A stretch of 64,000 nucleotides of DNA, from assembly GCA_018857735.1 (NCBI GenBank), contig JABMCL010000660.1, forward strand, positions 58,501 through 122,500, read 5' to 3'. A program made the position numbers and the translations under genes. The DNA is from Alviniconcha marisindica (taxonomy: Eukaryota > Mollusca > Gastropoda > Provannidae). Position 1 is the stretch's first letter, and every line of letters begins with the position of its first letter. The notes under the pieces are model-generated. The model had not been told where the DNA came from and did not search any database. It saw only the letters and a list, made by a program, of their open reading frames with translations. This document shows positions 22,636-34,900 of the stretch, one piece after another.

Positions 22636-24615
22636 TCTGCAGCACTGCCCTGAAAATCTCAGGGGTTGTGTGACTACTACCTGTGCCTGTCCTAGGAAAT
22701 CCTAGTCAGTAGCAAGAGTGAAGGATTTTCTTGGAAATCCTAGTCGGTACCAAGAGCGAAGGATTTTCTTGACCACATTAGGAATACCAGGGTTGTTCAA
22801 GGTAGTTGCAGACTCCTTGTCCAGAAGAGGGTGGACATTTCAGAACAGAACAATGGAGACGAGACTTTTCTTTTAATAAAGGGGAAGGCACAAGGATGAA
22901 ATGCTGTGCAGTTTAAATCCTGGTGTGTACCGACGCTTGGAGATTATTTTTTCTGTCAAAGTTCAGGTATTGTAATGAGGTTTGCCTGCCTGGCTGTAAT
23001 TTATATTTAACATTAAATTTCAAGTACTGACAAAATCTCTTATGTTTGAAAAATCATTGGGGCTGGGTTGGATCTCAAAGTTAATGTGTCTGAAAGACAT
23101 GGAAGTGGTTTTTATGATCATGTTTCTTGTCACATGTTAGAACATAATATTGTGTTGTTAGTGTACCTTGTGAATTTGGTCAAGTACATGTAACGTATAT
23201 ATAACTTCTTTTTTCGTAGTTTGATGTCAGAGTGCTGCCTTTCAGTTTTTCATACTGTACATAGATTACATGTGATTGTTTATATCCTTCTGAGTTGCTG
23301 GTGTTTTTTATGTTCGTTATGCACAAAGGAGCCACTCGTTGAGAGCTTGTGGATGACTGTTGCAGGGACTCATGTGCAAATCTAGCTTGTAAAAACTGAA
23401 CAAAAAGAATCTTGACTGATGGTGTCGGCATTGAATCAAAACTAATCTGGTGTACTATTTCATCTTGGACAAGTTTCCAGCTGGAAGAACAGAAGTTTTT
23501 ATTGGCATGTATTATTTCAGAATTGGATTTACATGGTATTACCATTTAAAACAAAACAAAAACCATGCCACCTTCCCTGAGGAAGGGATTATCTAAAACT
23601 GTATCTAACAACAACAGAAAATTCCATGTTGGAATCAAAATGCCTAATGTCTTTAACAGTTCCAATGCTGGCTGATAGTTGCAATCATAAGGGTCAGATA
23701 TCCTCACGGTTGAATTCAGAGTTAAAAAATAAATTCAACTTGTTATTGCATGAACTGGCTGAAAGCTAGTTTGAAAGAAAAAGCTCTGACACAGGGCTGA
23801 AATATCCCCCAATATGTTTTGCTCCAGTTGAAAATGTTTGTTCATCATCTTTGTTTTTGTGAAGATGCTGATAACAAATTCAAGAATCTTTCTTTACCTG
23901 CCTTTGTTCGTGCAAAAACAATTCCCTTGGTGTAAAACTGTTATGGCTGGATGGCTGGACTGTGAATGTTTATGCATCAGTTAACTTGTCTGATGAGTTC
24001 CCATAATACACTAAAGCTGTTGCCAGTGAAACATGCTGATTGTAGCAGTTACCTGCCAGGATTCATTTTTGTATGTAAATCAATCACAGGTATTTCCTTT
24101 TCGAAAAGGGTGGGGGTACTGGCTAACAGATTTTACCTATTGTGTGTGCAACATCTTGTCAGCACTTGATTTGTGATATTTAATGCTGCTGTCTCTACCC
24201 AGTGCATCAATTCATTCATTTTAAGTCATGATTTCAGACCAAGTCTTGTTGGCAATACTGCGGCTATTCAGTAACGGTGCGCATTTGTAATTTGTATTAG
24301 TATGTTAATCACTTCTTGCATGCAAATTGTCATTTTCTGTAAATACTTGTGCCACTGGAATGTGATGGAGATTTAAAAGTGCACACTTGTCAATACCGCT
24401 CACAATCACAGCACAGATGTTATTTCACGAGGTGATAGAAATGCAGGGTATCTGTGCGGATTTATAGCATTCTGTAATGTAGATTTTAGCTGGTATCCCT
24501 GTGAACAGAGACAAGTGGGAAAATCCAGCTCTTGGTCTTGTTCCTGTCAGTTTTGCTTCTGTGCATGTTTGTACGAGTGATTCATGGTAATAAAGCGATC
24601 CTGGCTGAAAGTCTC
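22636..24615 (+). other. SEC24 3' untranslated region
   Basis: After TAA at 22633-22635 there is about 2 kb without introns or coding potential, up to a poly(A) signal at 24589. A 38-bp block around 'tcctagtcagtagcaagagt' is duplicated in tandem at about 22695-22770. Confidence 0.7.
24589..24594 (+). terminator. SEC24 poly(A) signal
   Basis: AATAAA followed by a GT/T-rich stretch (ctttccttgttctgtg) about 20 bases on. It is the best placed plus-strand signal after the stop codon and lies just before the oppositely oriented ATAD5 end. Confidence 0.65.
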
Positions 24616-24820
24616 TTTCCTTGTTCTGTGTACAGAGGAGCGCTAAAACCGCTCATGCTCTGTGGACTTGCACAGTTCTGAATGTTCCAAACTTGCAGCC
24701 TGTTTGTGCGCTTGTTGCAAGTTTTCATGGTTCAAATAAGCACGCACCTGCTCTTCCCAGTTCCCCTGCATGTTACGGAAACAACAAATGATAACTGAAA
24801 CTTCATACAACGTCATTTAA

Positions 24821-24830
24821 TTTATTTATT
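24821..24830 (-). terminator. ATAD5 poly(A) signal
   Basis: Read on the minus strand this is AATAAATAAA, two overlapping AATAAA signals, about 1.1 kb after the ATAD5 stop codon. The two convergent transcripts would end within about 200 bases of each other. Confidence 0.5.
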
Positions 24831-25330
24831 AACAACTTTGATACACTTGTACAATTTGCTATGTTTCTGGATACTTTTAGAAATTTGCAGCTCCCAGCCT
24901 AATTATTATAACATTAGTCACAAAGAGAGAGAGAGGGGAAAGAAAAAAATCAATATGAATTATGTACTGGTCCTTCTTATTCCTTTAAATGAGTGAAATG
25001 TCTGTACAATTCTTCCAGCCTAATCACTATGAAAACTAAATTTGTAAACGGACAACAATCACATTTTCTTGAACTCTTAATGGATTCATGTTAATGTTTG
25101 AAGAGAAATTTTGAAATATTTAAGTGCTTGCCAGAATTGTGATGTGTAATAAATTGTCGAAAATAAATATATGAAAACAACAGTGATTCTTTTTTGTCAG
25201 TTTCACTTAATGTGTGATCTGTTCATCTGCAAGCCCCCAAAATAGCTGCCTAAATGTCATCTTGTAATATGCAATTGAGGTTCTTTCTCTTAGCTTGGCC
25301 AAGAAAACTAAAACGCCATCTGAGAAAGCA

Positions 25331-25484
25331 GTTACTAACTGGGGTATGTTCCTGGGGTATATGCTGTGATCTGAAGTCAGGTCAGTCACTACAACTAGTA
25401 AGAAACTGTTACTAACTGGGGTATGTTCCTGGGGTATATGCTGCGATCTGAAGTTGGGCCAGTCACTACAACTAGTAAGAAACT
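25331..25484. repeat. 77-bp tandem repeat, 2 copies
   Basis: Two almost identical copies of 'ttactaactggggtatgttc' through 'cactacaactagtaagaaac'. It lies in the inferred ATAD5 3'UTR. Confidence 0.9.
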
Positions 25485-25929
25485 GTGTTGTAAGTCAGTG
25501 CAGGTGAAACCAACAAGGGTTCTGACTACACTCGAGCAGCTGCCAGCTGGATAACAGTAGATGTTTATTACTTTCTCAGTCATGCAAGTACAAAATGAAA
25601 TGGAAAATTTAAATTAAATTAAAAAAAGGGGGGGGCTTCCAGACATTTGCATATATATACATAGCCAAGCTATTCAGAGGGCAGATGACTTTAGGCAACT
25701 GGCTTCTCTGTTGTAAGACAGGTTGTTGGCTCAGACCATGCTGGATATCGTGAGTACAGACTTGGACATGTGGGTCGGGTGGGGGGCGGGGGGAACATGC
25801 CAATCTGTACAACCCTTTGTGTCTATAGAGCTGTTAGTTATCGCATACAAATAAGCAACTCACCAGCTCCTGAGCTATTTACAAATTTCAGGTGTAGAAA
25901 ACCAATAAATTAACTATAAAACTGACTAC

Positions 25930-28900
25930 TCATGCATTCTGTTGTGTTGGGGGGAACTCTGCACATAGGGCTGTGACTGCGGAGTTGCTCAAACACAGGC
26001 CAATGTTGTCAAAGTGGTGATGAAACCTGAAACACACCACGCATAGCAATGAAAGTCAGCTTTTGAGATCCCTGCTGGCAAAATGTGTTAGCCCTATGGT
26101 ACTGCAAAATTCAGATTATTGCCGAAGGTGGAGGAAGAAACTTTTACATGTCAGTTTGAGCTCTGCAACCTGCAACGTTCATTAATGCAGTGCATTCTCT
26201 GATGAAAGACCACCCTTGTCTTGGTTGGAGACATATTTGTACTCTTCCGTTCACAGTTCAGTGTCACAAAAGCGGAAACCCTCCCTGGACTCCCTGAAAC
26301 ATCAAGACAGTTCTTTTTTCCAAAATAGTAGACCTGCCTTGTTTTCCATTTTGTGCTGCTCTTCCTCCACCTCAAGACTGCATAAATAAAGTTCTGAATA
26401 GTGCATGCGTGTGTGTGTGCACGTGTTAAAATTTAGAACAGTCTATGGACAGGAGTTTGCGCTTCATAAAAGCTTTTATTATTATTTATTATTAACCCGT
26501 CATGAAAGTCCACCTCTCAGTGGAGACCCCTCTTTTTCTTGGCAGGGGTGTGGGGGTCTTTTTCACCAGTGTACTCTGAAGCACTAGTTCCAGCAAAACA
26601 ATACAGGCTTCCAGGCTGCCAATCACCCAAGCAGCTTCAGCCAATCAAGACACCACAAATAATATTTAGCTGGAAAAGCCTGAAGAGTTGCCATTTTGGG
26701 GCCCACAAGCTAAGAGCAAAAGACAGGTGGATTCCAAACAGTTGTTACAGTGAGAAATGGTGCACATTCGTTGCTGCAGTCAGATGAGGCAAATTACATT
26801 TATCTGAACACTGGAACCACTTGAGCCATCATGCATTTCAACAGTCAACATAACATGATGATCAGTTTTTAGGCACTGGAATGATCAGCCATTTGATCGT
26901 GGGTCTTCAATCTGAAGAAGAGACCTAAAGCTTGTGGGAACCTAACTACGGGAGGCAGGGCTCAACAGCCCAGCACAAAACCCTCTGTTGAACCACTGCC
27001 ACTAGTGCAAGGATTCTTATTCTCAGAGTGATCCAAGATTTTAATATTGCTTTACAGCACAAATCAAAACCTAGACAATCTTCCTTTTTATTCCAAAACT
27101 TACCTGCGTTTAACTTTTGCGAGCTGGCGACATTGTTCAGCTTGACTGATGGCTCGCAGTGTTGGCAGGTAATCCAAGGTGAGCGGGCCATGGGCGGTGT
27201 ATGAGGTCAATGGTAGAATGTTCATGACTGTGTCTGCCACAGCCTTGTAGCTTTCTGAGGCACTGGAACAGTAAAACAAAACTGACGAAGCTTTGAAACA
27301 GTATCTTTCACAAATGCTGATGTCAAAAACAGTCGCGGCACATTTCCAGTGTATGTAATTATGTTAGTTTTTTTAAATTATCAATTCCAAAGCAAAACAA
27401 AAAAGAAGACACGTTTGCTGCTTCTATTTCTTGTTCAGATAATTTGCAGCTTCAACATCTTAAAGTCACTCTTCCCCGACCATGCCATTCATCAAATTTG
27501 AAAGGTCTTGTTGGAAGAGATGCTTTACTAGTTTTAGTGACAGATTTTGCCACACTTGGAACCAATCATCTTTAAACACAGACCAAATTGCTGAGACTGC
27601 TTTCAAGACAGATTGAACGCAATCCTGTTGATCTATTCAATCGTACAAAAGTATACCTTGAAACTACGACAGGCACTAAAACCAGTACTTTACATGAAAA
27701 AGCAGAGCTCAGGGCAGTTACAATGTGTGCAACTTTTACAAGTCTTGAATTATTAAAGGTGTAAAACAATGCCAGGAGAGGGTCACATGTTTCTGCAAGC
27801 CACATGCTGTTTAAATGAAGCAAAAGGGCAAACCTGCTTGCCACTGCCCCTGAACTGAGGTCCAGTCTGGCGGAGGTGTCTGAGGATGATACAGGTATGC
27901 TGCAGCCATCAGGTAGCTGATCAGAGCCGTTGGTGCACTTCCACGACGATATCTGGTGATCCACAGACTGCCACAGGCACCTGCTTGCACGGACACCAAG
28001 TTCTGCTTTCATTTCCTCTCTTAACTGGTCTGATTTGCACTCTTCCCTGGACACAGTGTCTTCAATGCCAGGCAATAAACTCCACCCAGTGCCAATGCAG
28101 GCAGCCAGGGGAGGCTGTTGGTGGTCGTTCAGACTGCTGTCAACAGCAGACAGGGTCTCGCAGTAATCAGCAAAGCTCCTGAGGACTTTACTGCCGAGCC
28201 CACCATCTGTGCATTTTCTGGACCCTTTCAAGCTCTTTTTCATCTGCCCTCGTACAGTTCTACTCGGTTCACTGGTTTCCACCCTGGATTCTTCTGTCCT
28301 GTCTGTCTTGCTGCTGCCTGCAGAGTTTAAAGAAGTGTCGGCCTCCAGCGCCTCTTTCCCATGACTGCTTTTTTCCAAAAAAGCCATTGCTGCAGTTTCT
28401 CCTCCCTTCTCTTCTCCACTCTCAGTCACTATGACCACGTCTGCATCCAGGCCAGAGTCTGCTTCCAAAGTTTCTACCCAACTCTGATTCTGGAGCATTT
28501 CTGTATGGTCCTGCTGCACTTCTGTGGGTGCTGAACTCTCTTCTCCTCCGGTGTCAGTATCACACTTTGTTACGACAGTGGTTTCCTTGTTGGCTGCATC
28601 AGCTGAGGGACATTCTGATGCCTCAGTTGGCTTGGTGTTCTCATCATCAGACGCCTCACTGTCATAAATATCAGAGCGGATTCTTTTTCTCTTCACCGAC
28701 TTTGAGGAAACCTCCAAGGGAGGACGCCACCTGCCTGGCATGGCAGTCTTTGGCAAAGGCAGCAGCTTCAGCAAGTTGGGCTGGATGAGGTCTAAGCTGC
28801 TGGCCTTCAGTTTCAGACACTCTGTAGTCAGCAGCCGTATTGCAGGACTGTTGTATTCACCCTGGAACATGCCAGACAATCAGGTATTGCCTTCATAAAC

Positions 28901-31900
28901 CAAACACGGACAGGACTGGTAAAAATACTAATAATGAAGGCAAAGTACAAATACTGTTATGAGAACATGACATTCTTCATTTGTAGCCTTTTTTTTTTTT
29001 TTTTTTTTAAACACACACAAAGGTGCAAACAAAAGAGCATAATATGCTCAATGGATATTCAGACTTCTTTTTTTAAGTTCAATTAACGCATCAGCTAGCC
29101 TCACATGCATTCTCACCTTCATACATTTGATGAACAGGCCATGCAGATCATGAGACACACTCAGCAGACTTTCATACAGGTGTAGATGTACCAAAGGCAG
29201 CCCATCGGCGCTGATGACCACTCCATCTTGTCCCTGGCTTTCGCTGGCTGTGTTGGCTCCTGCAGAGACAGATGCCACCGCACTGCTGCCATCTTCAGCA
29301 TCATCATCGTCATCCACAATTCGGCACGCTTTCTTGCGCAGAGGCTTCAAAGACATGAAATCCCCATCACTATCATTTCCATCCCCAGCAGCTGACAAGC
29401 CCAATGACTTTGTTGCCAGCGATTCTCTTCCTTTGTGTGGTTTCTTCTCAGAGCCCACAGCCTTCTGCGTGGGTCCGATGATGACTGGGCGTGGCTCCTT
29501 GTTCCACCCACCACCGGACAAGGCGAGGAACTGGAGGGTGAGCAAAGCACGGCGTATATCACCCCTGCTCTGGGCAGCCAGGCAGCCAATGTCGTCAGGA
29601 CAGGCACGCATCCCAGCTGCAAGACAGACCGTCTGCAAGAGACTGGTGACAGAAACCTGGAACCAGATTGAATACATTTCACTCTAAGACAGTAATGACT
29701 GGTGACAGAAACCTGGAAACAGATTAAATATATTTTACTCTAAGACAGTAATGACTGGTGACAGAAACCTGGAAACGGACTGAATATATTTTACTCAAGA
29801 CAGTAATGACTGGTGACAGAAACCTGGAAACGGACTGAATATATTTTACTCTTAGTAATGACTGGTGACAGAAACCTGCAAACAGATCAAATACATTTCA
29901 CTCCACGACAGTAATAACTGGTGACAGAAACTTAAAAACAGATTGAATACATTCTACTCTAAGACAGCAATAACTGGTGATAAAAACCTGAAAACAGATA
30001 AAATACATTTCACTCTAAAACAGTACTTGCATACACATTCTGTCTCAACAGTACAGCAATTACAATCATGAGCTTTTTTGGGTGGACTTTCTCCACTGGA
30101 GTCTGTTGCAAGAAAACAATACAAGGCCACAGTCATAGTCAACAGTCAAGGAATTCAAAGGTGCAAATAATAAACATAACAAAACGTCCAAAAGACCCTG
30201 ATGCAATATCCCCTCCCCCCCCCCCCCCCCCCGACAGATAGCCCACACACCGTCACTAACTCTTTAACTAGAAACTGCTCATTAAACTATTTTAATGTCA
30301 ACTTGAGCCAGCTAGTCTGGATAATCATTTGCATAAAATCCATTTAAAAAATATATAAATTCAGGCCATGACTTATTATTTATCAACAAATTCTGTACCC
30401 CTTGTGTGTTGATTTTGGAACATTGTTCATATGTGTATATACTGAAAGATAAAATAAACATCCACAAAAAACTTATCAAAACAACTTTTTTTTAAAGTTA
30501 CCACTGATGGGGCTTTGAAGACAAGGGCCTCAAATCTGGCATTTATTTGGCACTGAAATCCTGGGTCTGAGGTCGTCATGATGATGGGAATCTTGGTGGT
30601 GTTGATGAAATGTTGCACAGTGTGAAGAAACCCGCTGTCCTCCTCAAACACCAAGTCCACCTGCAACACCAGCAAATACAACTGATCAGACTTCTCAACT
30701 TAACTCCTGCCTCCATGTTACAGTGCACCAATCTGCATCAACAAAAAAGTATCTCTCATAAAAGATGCATATCATATATATTCAGTGAAAAGCAACAACA
30801 GAATCTACACTATACAGTTTTGTGAATTAAGCTTGTCCTGTGACTTTTTGATGTCCAAAACAAATTTTTATGTCACTGTGGAAAACATTAATTTTAGGTC
30901 AAAGTGTAGAAGAAGAAAAAAGCAAGTAGTTAATTGTTGAAGCATTATATTTAGATCTTGAACAGAGTAAATCTGACGGAGAAAAAAATATATATGGAGA
31001 GACAGAAAGTCATACTCCCTTCGTAAAGAGCCTATTGTGGAAAACATTTTGTGAGAAATATGTAAGTGTTATAGCACCATGTTCTTGTACCAGTAAACTG
31101 AGCACAGATAAAATCCATAGATTTATTTGAGTTGGCCTGTGTGTAGGGCCATCTATACCGTGTACATATTTCCTGTCCTCCACTCACATTCAAAGGGCTT
31201 TCCCACTGAAGCTGGTTAAAAGCTCTCAACACCATACAATTTTGTGAATTGAGCATGTCCCACGACTTTCTCATGTAGTAATCAGTATGTATGGAACACA
31301 TTTTTAGGCACCTGCGTAACTAGCAAAACGCTTTTTGAGATATAAAAAAAAAAGTGTGAAATCATCATTCTCTCCTACTGGTAAAATCTAAACATGGATG
31401 CTCCTCCACTGAAATTCAAAGAGCCTTTCCACTGAAGCAACTAACACCTTTCAACGCTCGGGCATCTTCCTGTGCCACTGACCTCATCAAACAGGATAAG
31501 CGAAGTTGAGGAGAGATTCAAGTAGCCAGCCAGGTTACTTTCCTCCCCTTCTCCTGGTGGTGTATGGGAGTTGTCTTTTTGTGCTTCCCCACACCACCTC
31601 TTCTGACGGCAACCTTTCGCCCAACACAACAAGCAGTACATTCAGTCAGAGGCAAGCCTAAAATTAACTATCCCCCCTCCCCACAGACATTCAGTCGGAG
31701 CCAAATTACTTCAACCCCCCACCTTCGCCAACAAACAGAACATTCAGTCAGAGGCAAGCCTAAAATTAACTATCAACCCCCTTCTGACACAACAAACAGA
31801 ACATTCAGTCAGAGGCAAGCCTAAAATTAACTATCAACCTCCCTCCTGACACAACAAACAGAAATTCAGCAGAGGCAAGCCTAAAATTAACTACCACCTC

Positions 31901-34900
31901 CCTCCTGGACACAACAAGCAGAATTCAGTCAGAGGCAAGCCTAAAATTAATCACCCCACGCACCCTCCCGACCAACTAGCAGTATATTCAGTCAGAGGCA
32001 AGCCTAAAATTAACTAAAATTTTCAAGGAAATGATCAATTACAAACAAAATCCAAGTTAGAAAAGCACTGGTTCCATATAAATTCTTTATCAGTGTTTGG
32101 CAGTAGAAGTAATTATCACCCCCCCCCCCCGACACAACAAACAGAACATTCAGTCAGAGGCAAGCCTAAAATTAACTATCAACCTCCCTCCTGGACACAA
32201 CAAGCAGAAAATTCAGGCAGAGGCAAGCCTAAAATTAACTATCAGCACCCCCCCCCCCACCCTAGCAGTATATTCAGTCAGAGGCAAGCCTAAAATTAAC
32301 ACCAGCACCCCCCCCAACTAGCAGTATATTCAGTCAGAGGCAAGCCTAAAATTAACTACCAGCACCCCCCCACACAACGAGCAGTATATTCAGTCAGAGG
32401 CAAGCCTAAAATTAACTATAATTTTCAAGGAAATGATCAATTACAAACAAAATCCAGGTTAGAAAAGCACTGGTTCCATATAAATTCTTTATCAGTGTTT
32501 GGCAGTAGAAGTAATGTTGCTTCTTTTGTATTAATGATGCTGAAATGCTTGACGGTATCAACTATTTTTGCTTCTCATTTACATACATGTACAGATATGT
32601 ATACATAAATATGCGCTGGTATGAGCTTGCAACCAGCAGTAAAGTGACTGAAGATCAGTTGTAGTTTTGTACAAATGTAACAGTATTGAAAGGAAACGGC
32701 TGCGTGCTTCTGACACACAGTCATGGTACATAAGGAGAAAAGGAAACATAAAAATAATTAAAAAACAGAAGAACAGCATGTACATAATGTATACAATGTG
32801 TATACATATACATATGCAAACAGGTAACCTCACAAATACTTAAACGCCAGTACCTTCTGCCTCATCTGCCGCTTTTCTCCTCTTTCTTGAACTTTCATTT
32901 TTAGGAGAATCTACGTTCTTCTCTGTGCTGTCTTTCTTTGGGCTGTCCCTGTTTTTCCTGCTGTCCTTTCTTTGGGCTGCCCCTGTTTTTCCTGCTGTCT
33001 TTCTTTGGGCTGTCCCTGTTTTTCTTGCTGTCCTTTCTTTGGGCTGTCCCTGTTTTTCCTGCTGTCTTCCTTTGTGCTGCTGTTGCTGGCACTCTTCCTG
33101 CCCCCAGTGGCAGTGTCTGCTTTCTTAAAAAAGCTGGCGAAAGCATTAGGAACTGCAATGGCACCTTTCTTACCAGCCTTCTTCGCATCTGGTTGTTCTG
33201 CAGATAAACAAAATGGTTTAAATTCAATGTTTGTGCAACACACACTGCTCTCTTTATTGGGGTGAATAACAAGACTATTCGACCTGCAAAAAAGACGAGG
33301 AGGAATAAAACACACCATGACTGTACGAGGTAACACATGCAGTGTTTCCCAACAGTAACATTGTAGTGTGCAAAACATGTTTCTTGTTCAAGGATGTAAT
33401 CTTCCTTCACTGTTTCAAACTTGTCATCCTCCGGCAGACAGTGCTATTCCCAGTACTGTCTGTAACTCCAGACCAGAAGGTGCTAGATCCAATTTTCCAT
33501 TTACACATACTGTGACCCCCCCCCCCCCCCCAGGTGTCAGCTGTCACACCCACTGCTTGTTATTCCTGACAGGAAGGTGTCAGATCTAATTTCTCCATGT
33601 TGACTGTAATTCCCAATCGGGAGGTATCAGATCTAATTTTCCAAAAACAAATACCTGACTGTGACTCCCAACTAGGTGTCACATATTTTCCCATGCACAC
33701 ATACTGCCTGTTATTCCTGAAAGGAAGGTGTCAGGTCCATTTTTTTCACGTTTGCTGTGACTCATGACTGGAAGTGGCAGGTTGTCAGTGTATTCTAACT
33801 GCCCATACACATGTGCTGGAGGTGACTGAAAGGTATCACAATATCTAAGCTTCCATACACACCTGTCGGCTGTGACCTCTGTCTTGAAGGTGTCAGAGAT
33901 GAAGGACTGAAAATGATGCCATCCTTTTTCTGTGCCACCTGGTGTGACTGTGTGGCTTCCTGTAGCTGGGCCAGAATGTGACGACCTTGTCTGGAGGAGG
34001 AGGCATTCACTTCAAACACCTGTGAACACAAGCAGAGCTTGAAAAGTGAGTAAAGCACTGACAACAGCATTCTTGCCCATAACATGAGGTCCCAAAAGGT
34101 GCATGCATTATTACACAGTTCACTCCCAACATGCCTTGTAGCAAAGCTGGTGAAGTGAATGAAGCACAGACACCACTCCTGCTAATGCTGCTCAAAAAGG
34201 AGCATGTACTATGTAGTTAACTGACAATATTACACCTTGTAGCTAAGCTGGTGAACTGAAGCATAGACAACAGCACTCCTGCCCACAATAAAAGGAGCAA
34301 GCATTGCATAATTGTGTGTGCTCACACTTTTGTTTTGGCAGTGTTTTGTTCTTTGCTTTGTAATGGGTTTTGTGCTCCAGCTTGGAGAAATAGCACATAA
34401 AAGATTATGTTACTGTTATAGTTAACTGATAACATACCTTGTAGCTAAGCCTTGCTATTAGATCCCAAAATGAGCACGCATTACACAACCGACCATATAT
34501 ACCTTGCAGCAAAGCTGGTCAACTGAAGCATAGCCACTGACAACAGCACTCCTGCCAATGGCTCGAGGCCTCCAAAGAAGCAACTGCATGGCATTACATG
34601 GTTGAATGACAACATACCTTGTAGCTAAGCTGGTGCGCCAGAGCATACACTGCTGCCGTTTTGCCCACGCCATGTGGTCCCACAAGGAGCATGGTGTTGC
34701 ACAACTGACTGCAATCCTCACTGCTGTCATCTCCACTAAAATCAAAGTCGCTGTCGCTACCAACTGCTGCTGATCGAGCTACAAGACCAGAAAGAAAAAC
34801 AAACATCAAAATACATACAGACAAATAAAGATTAATGCAGAAAGCATTAGATTATGTAAGAACTGCAACTGAGTGCACATGAACTTCGTTTTCATAACAG

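Noticed and set aside
29347..29682. Alternative 111-codon frame through ATAD5 exon 13
   Set aside because: It would be reached only by using the duplicated upstream acceptor. It lacks the conserved GDIRRALLTLQF block that the main frame carries.
32901..33410. Two overlapping lysine-rich frames of 155-169 codons as separate genes
   Set aside because: They are frames of ATAD5 exon 10 and its flanking intron. Their overlap is explained by the 33/34-bp minisatellite.
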